This document shows, one piece after another, positions 24,031 to 32,304 of a stretch of 35,816 nucleotides of DNA. The notes below the pieces were generated by a model. It did no database searches. It saw nothing but the letters and a program-made list of their open reading frames with translations, and had not been told where the DNA came from. The stretch comes from Chitinophagaceae bacterium (GTDB lineage Bacteria > Bacteroidota > Bacteroidia > Chitinophagales > Chitinophagaceae): NCBI GenBank assembly GCA_021151685.1, contig JAGKWS010000033.1:1-35816 (forward strand). Reading direction: 5' to 3'. The first letter of the stretch is position 1. The number at the start of each line of letters is the position of its first letter. Position numbers and translations under genes: made by a program.

Positions 24031-26112
24031 TCAACGTTTGTGCTTTTTCGATTTTCCCGAACGGCTGCCTGCATTGGGTGTGCTGTAGGCCGATGTATAG
24101 GCCCGCACGGCTGCATCTACATAAAACATACCACTTTTGCCCGACGGCAATGTACAGTTTACGAGGTAAAATATTGCATCATTATTGTTTTGCTCTTCAT
24201 TGGGTTTGTGTACGGGGCCGATGGCCCTTACAACCCACACTTTACAGCCGGGCACTAATTCGGTACCATTCTTACATAACAACGTTTTCTCCCTCCTTCC
24301 ATTTTCGGTGAGTAAGAGTTGGCCATATGCAGTCACTGCCTTGTACTTGCCACTAAGCCAGGGCAGTAATTCATTGCCATCGGGGTCGAGCAGGGTGATA
24401 TACCCTGCAGTATCTTTTGCCCAAAACGCAATGGTATCGCTGCCAAAAAGATTGGCGGCCGCTTCTTTTATCCATCTGCAATATTTCCAACTGCCTTTTA
24501 GCTGCCCAATAGTATCGCCCACTACATTGTCGCCATATATTGCTTCGTCTGTCGGCATTGCTACGGGTCTTTTGCCTGTTGCATTAAAACATTTATATAA
24601 ACGGTCTTTGTATAAAAAATAGTTAATGATTTGCTGGCTACTGATGCCCTCTAAGCGGTTACCTAATCCCTTTGGCCCAAAACGATATACACCGTTTGGC
24701 AAACCAATAAGGCTATCTTTCATATTTACAAAATAGACGTAATTTGTCTTAAACGGGGGCAGTATGTAGTGCATAGAGTCATCTACTATAGCAAAAACGG
24801 CCTCATTCGTGGCAAAACGATTTTCGCCCTGCACCAGATAACCTTTTACTTTGGGTCGCTCATTATCAATTGTTGTCATGCCACTTGTGGTAACGTGATA
24901 GTCTCTACGGTGCACCAGTGCTTTCTGCGTGCTATACACAAATGAGTCCTTAAAAAAACGCTCAAAAGACTGGGGAATGTTTACAACGTCGGTGGGTCTG
25001 TAACTGTGCGCATCATAGCCTCGCATCGCATTGCCACACTTGGAACGGCGAAGAGGAAATAGATCTTTCCAGGGCTCCATCCAGGTGTATTGTTCTTCTG
25101 AGTGTATGGGTACAAGGTCTGGCAAACGATAACGGGCTGTTGTATAAACAGCCGTGTCGCTTCTATGCTCAAAAGTACTTTGTATCACTATCGAATCGCC
25201 CTCTGTGTTGATGATGCTATTCTTTACCAATGTTCCGCCAGTATCGTACAGAGCATAATAGTTGCCCGGCAAATCCCTCAAGTAGAATTTGCCGTTGCCC
25301 ATGCGTTTGCCCGGTTTGAATTTAGTCTCCACCCATGGTTCTGTTTCAGATGTACCGAGGTGCATAAACCGCTCTACCACCCAGTTGTTGTGCTGTTTCC
25401 AGTCTTGTGCTTCGAAGGTGAGATGGAAACCACGATGCGGTGTAGTGATGTACTCTATGTATCGGTATTTCATGGGCACAAGCACCTGGCCATTGGCCAA
25501 TACCACGCCTTTGTTGTTGGGTCCTGTTTCGTCATTGGCATCTGTAACAATGAATGCGCCCAAGTCTCTGAACAGTGATGCTACCACGTCTACCTGTCCG
25601 TAGCGGCAAGGAAGCACTACATTCCCACTAAAATCGACGACACCAGCAAGACCATTCTTAGCCACAACCAACAGACTATCGGCCATGGGCTGGTTGTGCA
25701 CTATACGGGGCCGGTCCCAGTCATAGGGTATACGCAATTCGTTATTGTCGTTTACCCACCCCCATCTACCACGTGCATCAAAACAATTGAGCTGGTATTG
25801 CTGTTTATAGAAAGTATCGCGGTAAACCCATCTTCGTTCCGGTGGTATCAGGTATTTTCCGGTCGTGTCTATCAGGGCAAAATGCTGTTGCGTGTACTTT
25901 GGTTGCCCTGCGGGTACTACCAGCGCACGGTTACCTGCAAAAAAGTACGCATTCATCCATTGTGGCGGTATTACTACTTCGCCATGCCGGTTGGCGTATC
26001 CGTACAAACCGGTAGCGGTATCGAGCCACGGCACCAGCAAATCCTGAGCTGCTGTATATGAACTCCACCCGCAGAGTATAAGCAACAAAATATGGGCTTT
26101 CAATAAGGACAT
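24031..26112 (-). CDS. Secreted WG-repeat protein
   Basis: 693 residues. Residues 1-22 are a signal peptide (LLLILCGWSSYTAAQ). The mature protein has degenerate WG (KWG/KYG-leucine-like) repeats of about 40-50 residues: LYGYANRHGEVVIPPQW, RWGWVNDNNELRIPYDW and LAGVVDFSGNVVLPCRYG in the first 200 residues, then weaker copies. Each has an aromatic-Gly pair, a D/N-G turn and an IP-x-x-W/Y ending. The C-terminus is basic (SGKSKKHKR). WG repeats are thought to form beta-rich solenoids or propellers; biochemical function is not established. It is divergent from the 1263-residue WG protein with 191 bases between the starts, and mdh lies downstream on the same strand but with its own promoter. Confidence 0.8.
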   Translation of the reverse strand: MSLLKAHILLLILCGWSSYTAAQDLLVPWLDTATGLYGYANRHGEVVIPPQWMNAYFFAGNRALVVPAGQPKYTQQHFALIDTTGKYLIPPERRWVYRDTFYKQQYQLNCFDARGRWGWVNDNNELRIPYDWDRPRIVHNQPMADSLLVVAKNGLAGVVDFSGNVVLPCRYGQVDVVASLFRDLGAFIVTDANDETGPNNKGVVLANGQVLVPMKYRYIEYITTPHRGFHLTFEAQDWKQHNNWVVERFMHLGTSETEPWVETKFKPGKRMGNGKFYLRDLPGNYYALYDTGGTLVKNSIINTEGDSIVIQSTFEHRSDTAVYTTARYRLPDLVPIHSEEQYTWMEPWKDLFPLRRSKCGNAMRGYDAHSYRPTDVVNIPQSFERFFKDSFVYSTQKALVHRRDYHVTTSGMTTIDNERPKVKGYLVQGENRFATNEAVFAIVDDSMHYILPPFKTNYVYFVNMKDSLIGLPNGVYRFGPKGLGNRLEGISSQQIINYFLYKDRLYKCFNATGKRPVAMPTDEAIYGDNVVGDTIGQLKGSWKYCRWIKEAAANLFGSDTIAFWAKDTAGYITLLDPDGNELLPWLSGKYKAVTAYGQLLLTENGRREKTLLCKNGTELVPGCKVWVVRAIGPVHKPNEEQNNNDAIFYLVNCTLPSGKSGMFYVDAAVRAYTSAYSTPNAGSRSGKSKKHKR

Positions 26113-26303
26113 GTACCACTAAGTTACGGCAACCTGACCAATGTACCCACTTTGGCCAACGACTGTTTGTGTTGTAAGATACATGCAATTTAGTCAATAT
26201 ACATCTACACAAATGGTACATATTACGCCATCAATGGCTACATTCGTGTATACACTTTTCGAACTGTAGTAATACTACCTTTTGTATCACCTACATTATA
26301 ACC
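26113..26303. promoter_or_regulatory. Shared divergent promoter region of the two WG-repeat genes
   Basis: 191 bases between the two start codons. On the plus strand TACCTTTTG at 26276-26284 is close to TAnnTTTG, with one extra T, 19 bases before the ATG at 26304. The minus-strand promoter is not clear. No perfect operator repeat was found. Confidence 0.4.
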
Positions 26304-29300
26304 ATGCGCCCTCTACTACAGATAATATTAATGGTAGCTGCAACTCTTACCAGCCATACTGCCCACTGCCAGCATACGGTGGCTGAACTTGGCAAAATGT
26401 ACCCCATAGTTGTACCGGCAGGCAATAGAACTATTGTTAGTACGGGCGCAAGGGCCACATTGTTTTACCCATCGGGCGGTGCTGTTTTCCCATTCCGGTA
26501 TGGGAATATTGTTCCTGCAATAAGTGGGTGTTTTGTTGCCGACAACCACTTCATCATTGATAGTATGGGGTTGTTGGTAGCGCAATTGCAGTACCCTTTG
26601 GCATATATAGACAGTACAAATAACCGATACATAACACGCACCAGTAATGGTGAGCTGGAAGTATACGACCGATACGGAAACTCGCTGTGCTATGGCACAC
26701 CGCCCGATGCATGGAAACTAAACCGTATAACGACGTGGAAGTATCAACCGTATCAACGAAACACGATACTCACCGACACACTGGGACATGAAATAGTTGA
26801 CAAACGTGGCCGCTACAGCGTATCGGCCCGCTACATGTCTGTAACTACAAACGATACCGCCTATATATATTCTGTACAAGGCAGACTTTTGGGTAAACAC
26901 CTTGCTGATGACTGTACCATATTTCCTAACCATATGATAGGGCTACAGCTATATGGCCTGTGGGCACTGGCCAACGAAAGAGGGGAACTGCTTACGCCCT
27001 ACAGGTTTCATAGGTTGGAATATGAATGGCACCCGTATGCGCTGGAGGCAGACGGGTATAAAACCATAGATACTGCAGGCCGAATAGTAACAACCGGTGA
27101 TGGCAGCGGCAACAACAATCTTGCCAATGGATATACAATTATTGGGTACGATGGTGATGTGTATGACGAAAAACACAAACTGATAGCAAGGGATGGCACA
27201 TATGATCATGCAGAAGATATGGGTAACCGCTACCTGATATTTTCCACCTACAGGGAAAATGAAGATGAGCCGCACTACAAAACATATGACATGATAGCTC
27301 ATAAATATGTGCGACTTTCCGTACACGAGCATCTTTGTAATGACGTATACGTGGTATCGAATAAGGGGCACAACACCCGGTGGGTACAAAAAAACGGACG
27401 ACCTCTGCCACTACCAGAATTTACCAGTATAGCACAAGTAAATTATGAAAAAATCTTCACCATCAAGCGCAGCCAGCGAACCGGTATCATCAATAAAAAT
27501 CTCTTTAGTAATGAGGAATATGAAGTAACTAACGATGTGATAGGGAAACTGGATACCAGTATGCGGCTGATAGTACCCATGAAGTATCTCCTCATTGAAA
27601 AGGCCGGAGAAGAATTTTATGTGGGCACCACCCCTGATCTACAACATAAGGACATATATAGCACCAACGGGAAACTTATATTTTCGGGCAAAAACACGCT
27701 ACAAATAAGCCACAACCGGAATACCGCAATGGTAATTACTACCGATTCGGCCTACCTTATAGACAAAGATGGGATTTTGTTTCGGACCAATGGTAGTTTC
27801 CCCTCATTTATACACCCCGGCGATAACAAAGAATATTCACCCTACCCGCCTACCCTTATTGCCCTGACAGACAGTAACAATTGCACTACTTTCCTCAACC
27901 TGAGCAAACAACCAGTACTGCCCACGTGCTACCAGCTTTTAGCACAGCGCAGTACCGCAATGCTGACATTAAAAAAAGATGACAGCTTGTACTTTCTTAG
28001 CTTGAGCGGCTCTCTGCTTTTTGGCGGGCGCGGTTTTGTGGGACATAACCTGATTGTGACCGATGGGCTGGTTGTAGCCACCACCAATGAAAGTGGCAAC
28101 TGGGGAATTGTGACCGCAGACGGCAGGTGTAGTACCGGGTTTGTGTACGACTCGGCAGGAAAGAGGGGAGAAAATGAGATAATACTGAAACAGGGTAAGC
28201 AATATTTTGTTGCCAACAATATAGGGCAATGCAGCCCCTACCCGCCCCAGGCTAACCCCAAAGAAACAGAACAACGGGTACGCCAACGAGCCGAACAATA
28301 CCGACAAAAATTTGTAACCATAGTGTCTCGTGACGACGTTGCCCGCCCGGGCATATATAACCACATTGGGCTACTGCTGATAACCCCATTGCCCCAATGC
28401 TATACCGAAAATGCCATTGGCGAACAATATGTACCCGTATTAGTAGTGCAAGACACAGTAAAAAATGCGCAAATAATTTTTAGCCAATGGGGGCAACGAT
28501 TACTGAGCCTGCAACCACCGCCCCACCTGCTGGTGGTGAACCGCTATGCTGTGACTGCCCTGAATGCCGACGGAAAAGGAATGCTGTACAGAATACAAGA
28601 CAGTACACTTGCCGAAGCAGAACCGATACAAACAGATACGGCTACAATACACCGACTGGAAGGGAGGAAAAGAGGCTGTAATACTTGCACCAACGAGAAC
28701 CTGCAATGTAGCTTTGCCGATGGCCGGCCAGGATATATATCCAATTTTGCCCGTGTGACGGATGAACCGTATTGCGATTCTATAACCACCTACGGACATA
28801 TTGTTTGCGTAAGGAAAGGGAGTAAATGGGGCCTGAGGTCGGTATTGGACGGGTGGCGCACACCTACTATTTATGACCGTGTAGCAGAACGTAACGGCAT
28901 GCTGTATGTGTACATGGGTGGAAAAATGGGCCTGAGGTCGCCAGGTGGGCGCATTGCCATACCGGCCGTTTACGACACTATTATTGTACAGAAAGATGTT
29001 ACCCTCAAATACATTGTATGTAATACTGACAAAAAATACTGTATCAGCAACTTGAAAGGACAACAAATTTCAGCATTTTTCGACAGTATTTCGGTGAATG
29101 GATATGCTCCGTTATATGGCTTGCATGCCCGAAGAAATGACAGCACATTTCTACTATCGATAGCCGGAAATGGAACAATTGTTGCCGAACCAGACTTGCG
29201 AAAACCAGTAATGGGTATTGAAAAAAATTATGCACCAGTAGTAGCTATTATAGACAAGAACGGAAAAAAGGGGTTGTATAGCAATGTACAAAGAGAATGG

Positions 29301-30095
29301 ATACTACCGGCAACATATGAATACATAACAAGAAATGACGACAGGCAATACATAGTGTGGAAGCGTGCGAATGCCGCAACAAAGGCTAAAGACACCACCT
29401 TTGTGGTAGACAACAACGGTGTGCGGCAACTAACGGTTGCCGGGAAGTACCATCCGCAAAGGCTCTCTGGTAATTACTGGACGCTGAATGGCAACAGACC
29501 ACCTGTAGTTACCAACAGTGGTAAAATGATTCTTTCTGACACATTGCAGACGGTTGAATTATATGAACCCAATTTGCTGAAGGTACAAACTGATGCTGGC
29601 AACTATGGTATTGCCAACACAGATGGGAATATGATTTTGCAGCCCGTATATGATGGAATACACCACATTGGCTATAACTACTGGCAAGCCTATAGATATA
29701 ATGACACGGCAGACAAAGTGCAATATACGCTGATAGCCCCCGATGGGCGGCAACTAACCACAAGGGTGTATGACGAGATTGTAGCGGCAAAAAACGAATA
29801 TATGGATACAATAGTACCCGCATTTATGGTAGCTAAAGATGGCTATTGGGGTTTGCTGGATGCTAAAGGTGAAGTGCTGTTGCCCTGCAACTACAAGACT
29901 ATACTACAGGTATATAGAAACAAAGCGGTGGTGGCACGCAACAAAAATGGGAAATATGGACTACTCTCGATACAAGGCAAAGAATTGGTTCCGTTCCGGT
30001 ATGGAGATGTGTTTCTTTTTCAGGATGGGCGCGTATCGTTTGAGGCAGAAGGCAAATGGATTGTTGCAGATAGCAACGGGAACATACTAAAATAA
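26304..30095 (+). CDS. Very large secreted WG-repeat protein
   Basis: 1263 residues. Residues 1-22 are a signal peptide (LLQIILMVAATLTSHTAHCQ). The rest is built of degenerate WG-type units; the clearest are KWGLRSVLDGW (about 838), KMGLRSPGGRIAIPAVYD (about 874), YWGLLDAKGEVLLPCNY (about 1181) and KYGLLSIQGKELVPFRYG (about 1216). Upstream units are more diverged, for example LWALANERGELLTPYRF. A cysteine cluster, CNTC followed six residues later by another Cys, interrupts the pattern near 792-802 beside the basic segment GRKRG. There is no type IX sorting domain, lipobox or C-terminal anchor, so it is probably periplasmic. Function is unknown. It is paired head-to-head with another WG-repeat gene. 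Codon usage is slightly more A-rich than in the metabolic genes. Confidence 0.8.
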   Translation: MRPLLQIILMVAATLTSHTAHCQHTVAELGKMYPIVVPAGNRTIVSTGARATLFYPSGGAVFPFRYGNIVPAISGCFVADNHFIIDSMGLLVAQLQYPLAYIDSTNNRYITRTSNGELEVYDRYGNSLCYGTPPDAWKLNRITTWKYQPYQRNTILTDTLGHEIVDKRGRYSVSARYMSVTTNDTAYIYSVQGRLLGKHLADDCTIFPNHMIGLQLYGLWALANERGELLTPYRFHRLEYEWHPYALEADGYKTIDTAGRIVTTGDGSGNNNLANGYTIIGYDGDVYDEKHKLIARDGTYDHAEDMGNRYLIFSTYRENEDEPHYKTYDMIAHKYVRLSVHEHLCNDVYVVSNKGHNTRWVQKNGRPLPLPEFTSIAQVNYEKIFTIKRSQRTGIINKNLFSNEEYEVTNDVIGKLDTSMRLIVPMKYLLIEKAGEEFYVGTTPDLQHKDIYSTNGKLIFSGKNTLQISHNRNTAMVITTDSAYLIDKDGILFRTNGSFPSFIHPGDNKEYSPYPPTLIALTDSNNCTTFLNLSKQPVLPTCYQLLAQRSTAMLTLKKDDSLYFLSLSGSLLFGGRGFVGHNLIVTDGLVVATTNESGNWGIVTADGRCSTGFVYDSAGKRGENEIILKQGKQYFVANNIGQCSPYPPQANPKETEQRVRQRAEQYRQKFVTIVSRDDVARPGIYNHIGLLLITPLPQCYTENAIGEQYVPVLVVQDTVKNAQIIFSQWGQRLLSLQPPPHLLVVNRYAVTALNADGKGMLYRIQDSTLAEAEPIQTDTATIHRLEGRKRGCNTCTNENLQCSFADGRPGYISNFARVTDEPYCDSITTYGHIVCVRKGSKWGLRSVLDGWRTPTIYDRVAERNGMLYVYMGGKMGLRSPGGRIAIPAVYDTIIVQKDVTLKYIVCNTDKKYCISNLKGQQISAFFDSISVNGYAPLYGLHARRNDSTFLLSIAGNGTIVAEPDLRKPVMGIEKNYAPVVAIIDKNGKKGLYSNVQREWILPATYEYITRNDDRQYIVWKRANAATKAKDTTFVVDNNGVRQLTVAGKYHPQRLSGNYWTLNGNRPPVVTNSGKMILSDTLQTVELYEPNLLKVQTDAGNYGIANTDGNMILQPVYDGIHHIGYNYWQAYRYNDTADKVQYTLIAPDGRQLTTRVYDEIVAAKNEYMDTIVPAFMVAKDGYWGLLDAKGEVLLPCNYKTILQVYRNKAVVARNKNGKYGLLSIQGKELVPFRYGDVFLFQDGRVSFEAEGKWIVADSNGNILK

Positions 30096-30103
30096 CAAAT
30101 GGA

Positions 30104-30131
30104 GTTACTGCTATGTTGCCATAGCAATAAC
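30104..30131. terminator. Hairpin between convergent WG-repeat and response-regulator genes
   Basis: GTTACTGCTATG (30104-30115) and CATAGCAATAAC (30120-30131) pair over 12 bp with one mismatch and a 4-nt loop. The minus-strand flank is moderately T-rich. It probably terminates one or both transcripts. Confidence 0.55.
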
Positions 30132-30157
30132 CCCAAACTTTGCCCTATGCATTTATA

Positions 30158-30859
30158 CTATTCAGGCACCACAAGGCGGAAGCCGTTGCCGTGAATATTC
30201 ACAATTTCTACGCTGCTGTCTTCTTTCAGGTATTTGCGCAGCTTGGCTATGTACACGTCCATGCTGCGACCGTTGAAGTAGGTATCGCTACCCCATATGC
30301 GCTTCAGTGCGGTTTCGCGTGGCAGCAGGTCGTTTTTGTATTCGCACAACATCAGCAGCAGCTCGTTCTCTTTGGGAGAAAGGGTATGCGAACCATTGCC
30401 ATGCTTCAGCGTGCGCAGCTTGCTGTTGAAGTGATATGCACCAATATTGAACTCGACCTGCGAGTGGTTCTTATCGTGCATTTCCTGATTGCGCTTCAGG
30501 ATAGCCTTTATTTTATGCAGCAGTACTTCGCTGTCGAATGGCTTTGTGATATAATCATCTGCCCCCAGCTTGTAGCCAGTAAGTATGTCATCCTTCATGC
30601 TTTTGGCCGAGAGGAAGAACAGAGGTACATCGGGGTCTACATTACGTATTTCTTCTGCCAGTGTAAAGCCGTCCATATTGGGCATCATCACATCGAGCAG
30701 GCACACGTCGAAACGCTCTCTGCGGAATGCGGCCAAACCCAGTATACCATCACGCGCCAGCTCTACCACAAAGTCGTTCAACTCCAGATAGCTTTTCAGT
30801 ACATGGCCAAAGTTGGTATCGTCTTCAACAAGCAGTATTTTATTTTTTTCTTTTTCCAT
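30158..30859 (-). CDS. OmpR/PhoB-family response regulator (RprY-like)
   Basis: 233 residues from ATG 30859 (MEKEKNKILLVEDD); codons further upstream lie over the promoter. The receiver domain has the acidic pocket Glu12-Asp13-Asp14, phospho-acceptor Asp56 in LLDVMMPNMDG, Ser in FFLSAKS and Lys in YITKPFD. The C-terminal winged-helix domain from about 135 contains LSPKENELLLMLCEYK, RETALKRIWG, GRSMDVYIAKLRKYL and IHGNGFRLV, the order found in RprY-like regulators of Bacteroidota. It should bind DNA when phosphorylated. No histidine kinase is encoded in the window, so it is an orphan here. The promoter TATATTTG (30880-30887) is overlapped by one arm of an inverted repeat, suggesting autoregulation (inference). 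Confidence 0.94.
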   Translation of the reverse strand: MEKEKNKILLVEDDTNFGHVLKSYLELNDFVVELARDGILGLAAFRRERFDVCLLDVMMPNMDGFTLAEEIRNVDPDVPLFFLSAKSMKDDILTGYKLGADDYITKPFDSEVLLHKIKAILKRNQEMHDKNHSQVEFNIGAYHFNSKLRTLKHGNGSHTLSPKENELLLMLCEYKNDLLPRETALKRIWGSDTYFNGRSMDVYIAKLRKYLKEDSSVEIVNIHGNGFRLVVPE

Positions 30860-30879
30860 TATTGAGTGGTTTGTACTTT

Positions 30880-30887
30880 CAAATATA
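30880..30887 (-). promoter_or_regulatory. -7 element of the response-regulator gene
   Basis: Minus strand TATATTTG, an exact match to TAnnTTTG, 20 bases before the ATG at 30859. Confidence 0.65.
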
Positions 30888-30951
30888 ATACCATAATGTG
30901 ACAGAGGTTGCAATATTTTGTTAACTTAAATTGGCCACAGATGGTATTATA
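30884..30951. repeat. Perfect 11-bp inverted repeat bracketing the response-regulator promoter
   Basis: TATAATACCAT (30884-30894) and ATGGTATTATA (30941-30951) are exact reverse complements separated by 46 bases. TGTG just inside the left arm and CACA just inside the right arm extend the pairing after a small bulge. The left arm overlaps the -7 element. It may be a pair of operator half-sites or a 3' structure of the preceding gene. Confidence 0.6.
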
Positions 30952-30981
30952 AAAGTAATAACATCCTTCGATAGTAAGCTG

Positions 30982-32244
30982 TTAGTCTAATACTGGAAAA
31001 TTTCTGTTACTATTTCGGTAAGTGCCCCAAATGATGCCCACGGTAGTATAATTGCCATGTAGATCGGTACCACCCGGATTCTTGTAATCGACAATATTAT
31101 AACGAGCAACAAGTGCCAAATAAGTATTGCGCTGAAGACCGGCACGGAACCTCTGGCCGGTATAGACCCGCCACACCAATCCGGGGCTGATGTAGGCTGA
31201 ACCAACATAATGTGTCAATGACTGTTTGCCTGTATTGGTATTGGCACCGGTGGGCAACGTCTGAATACCATCGTACCCAACGGCCCACTGAAAGTCGATT
31301 TGCTGCTTGCCGAAACGGGCCAACAAGTGCGAAAACTCCAAACCTGCATTAATCCCCGAATAGGCACGTGTGGTGCGCAGTGTATCGTTTTTGAACACCT
31401 GATACTCGTTAGGGCTTCTGACAAAGCGAAAATCCAACATCAGATCCCAAACAAGCTTTTTTGATTTTCCACCAATCTGGTAGCCTATATATGGGTGGCT
31501 GCCCAACAAGGCGAGCCTGTCTTGTGGAACCCAAATGCCGCCACGCAATCCTATATCTAACCCGGTAATACTTTTGCGGTAATCGCTATATGCCTTGTAC
31601 CGCTCTTGCAATACGGTGCCGCTGTAGATGGTAGAATCCAGCTCGGAATAAGTAATAGAGTCTGGCAATGAATAGAAACGTATCAGATATGCTTCTACAG
31701 GGGAATAGCTGCGCTTACCCTCCAGCGATTGTGCCATCTCTTTCAGAAAGGCGTAGTACTTTTCGTAGAAATTATAGTAATCGGTCACGTCTTTTGGCAA
31801 AGGATAGTTGTTGAACTGCCACAAACGGTACACTTCATCAGAAAAACTGCCTCTTGCCGCTTTCTTATATTCTGATAGCATAAAGAGTACCGACGGCCGG
31901 TATACATCAGAGTCGGAAATGGTGCTTGTATTGCGAGCCATCATGTACTGGCTTCTGCTTACAAATTCGCGAAAGCGGTTACTGCGAATGCTATTAAGCA
32001 TAGCCAACGAGAACAGACGTTCGTTGGGGCGACTGTGCGATGCCCAAAATGCACATAAGGCATCCAGCGAATCGTAGCTGCCCCGGTGGTACATATCCTG
32101 CGCCAGCAATATAGCGTTATACTCTACCTCGTAAGCGGGGTACATGCGGTGCTTCATCAATCCAGCCATGGTTTCCGGCTTCACTTGTGCGTTAGTGGTA
32201 TAGGCTGCTAACGATAGGAACAATATGGAAAGTACTTTTTTCAT
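30982..32244 (-). CDS. Exported protein with predicted C-terminal outer-membrane beta-barrel
   Basis: 420 residues. Residues 1-19 are a signal peptide (MKKVLSILFLSLAAYTTNA). Residues 20-215 are mainly helical, with many Tyr and Arg residues. From about 225 the sequence alternates as amphipathic strands (TGLDIGLRGGIWVP, HPYIGYQIGGK, VWDLMLDFRFV, AGLEFSHLLARFG, QIDFQWAVGYDG, GSAYISPGLVWRVYTG, TYLALVARYNIVDY), the pattern of a small outer-membrane barrel. I recognise no named family. It follows the aldehyde dehydrogenase gene, whose terminator hairpin ends 17 bases before this ATG. It could form a unit with the downstream response-regulator gene, but that has its own promoter. Confidence 0.6.
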   Translation of the reverse strand: MKKVLSILFLSLAAYTTNAQVKPETMAGLMKHRMYPAYEVEYNAILLAQDMYHRGSYDSLDALCAFWASHSRPNERLFSLAMLNSIRSNRFREFVSRSQYMMARNTSTISDSDVYRPSVLFMLSEYKKAARGSFSDEVYRLWQFNNYPLPKDVTDYYNFYEKYYAFLKEMAQSLEGKRSYSPVEAYLIRFYSLPDSITYSELDSTIYSGTVLQERYKAYSDYRKSITGLDIGLRGGIWVPQDRLALLGSHPYIGYQIGGKSKKLVWDLMLDFRFVRSPNEYQVFKNDTLRTTRAYSGINAGLEFSHLLARFGKQQIDFQWAVGYDGIQTLPTGANTNTGKQSLTHYVGSAYISPGLVWRVYTGQRFRAGLQRNTYLALVARYNIVDYKNPGGTDLHGNYTTVGIIWGTYRNSNRNFPVLD

Positions 32245-32254
32245 AAGCTATTTC

Positions 32255-32284
32255 AAAAAAAATGCGGCACCGTAATGCCGCATT
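32255..32284 (-). terminator. Intrinsic terminator of the aldehyde dehydrogenase gene
   Basis: Minus strand AATGCGGCA and TGCCGCATT pair perfectly over 9 bp (32284-32276 and 32269-32261) with a 6-nt loop and a run of eight T (32262-32255). It begins 21 bases after the stop. Confidence 0.88.
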
Positions 32285-32304
32285 CTGCATGTAAATATAA
32301 CTAA

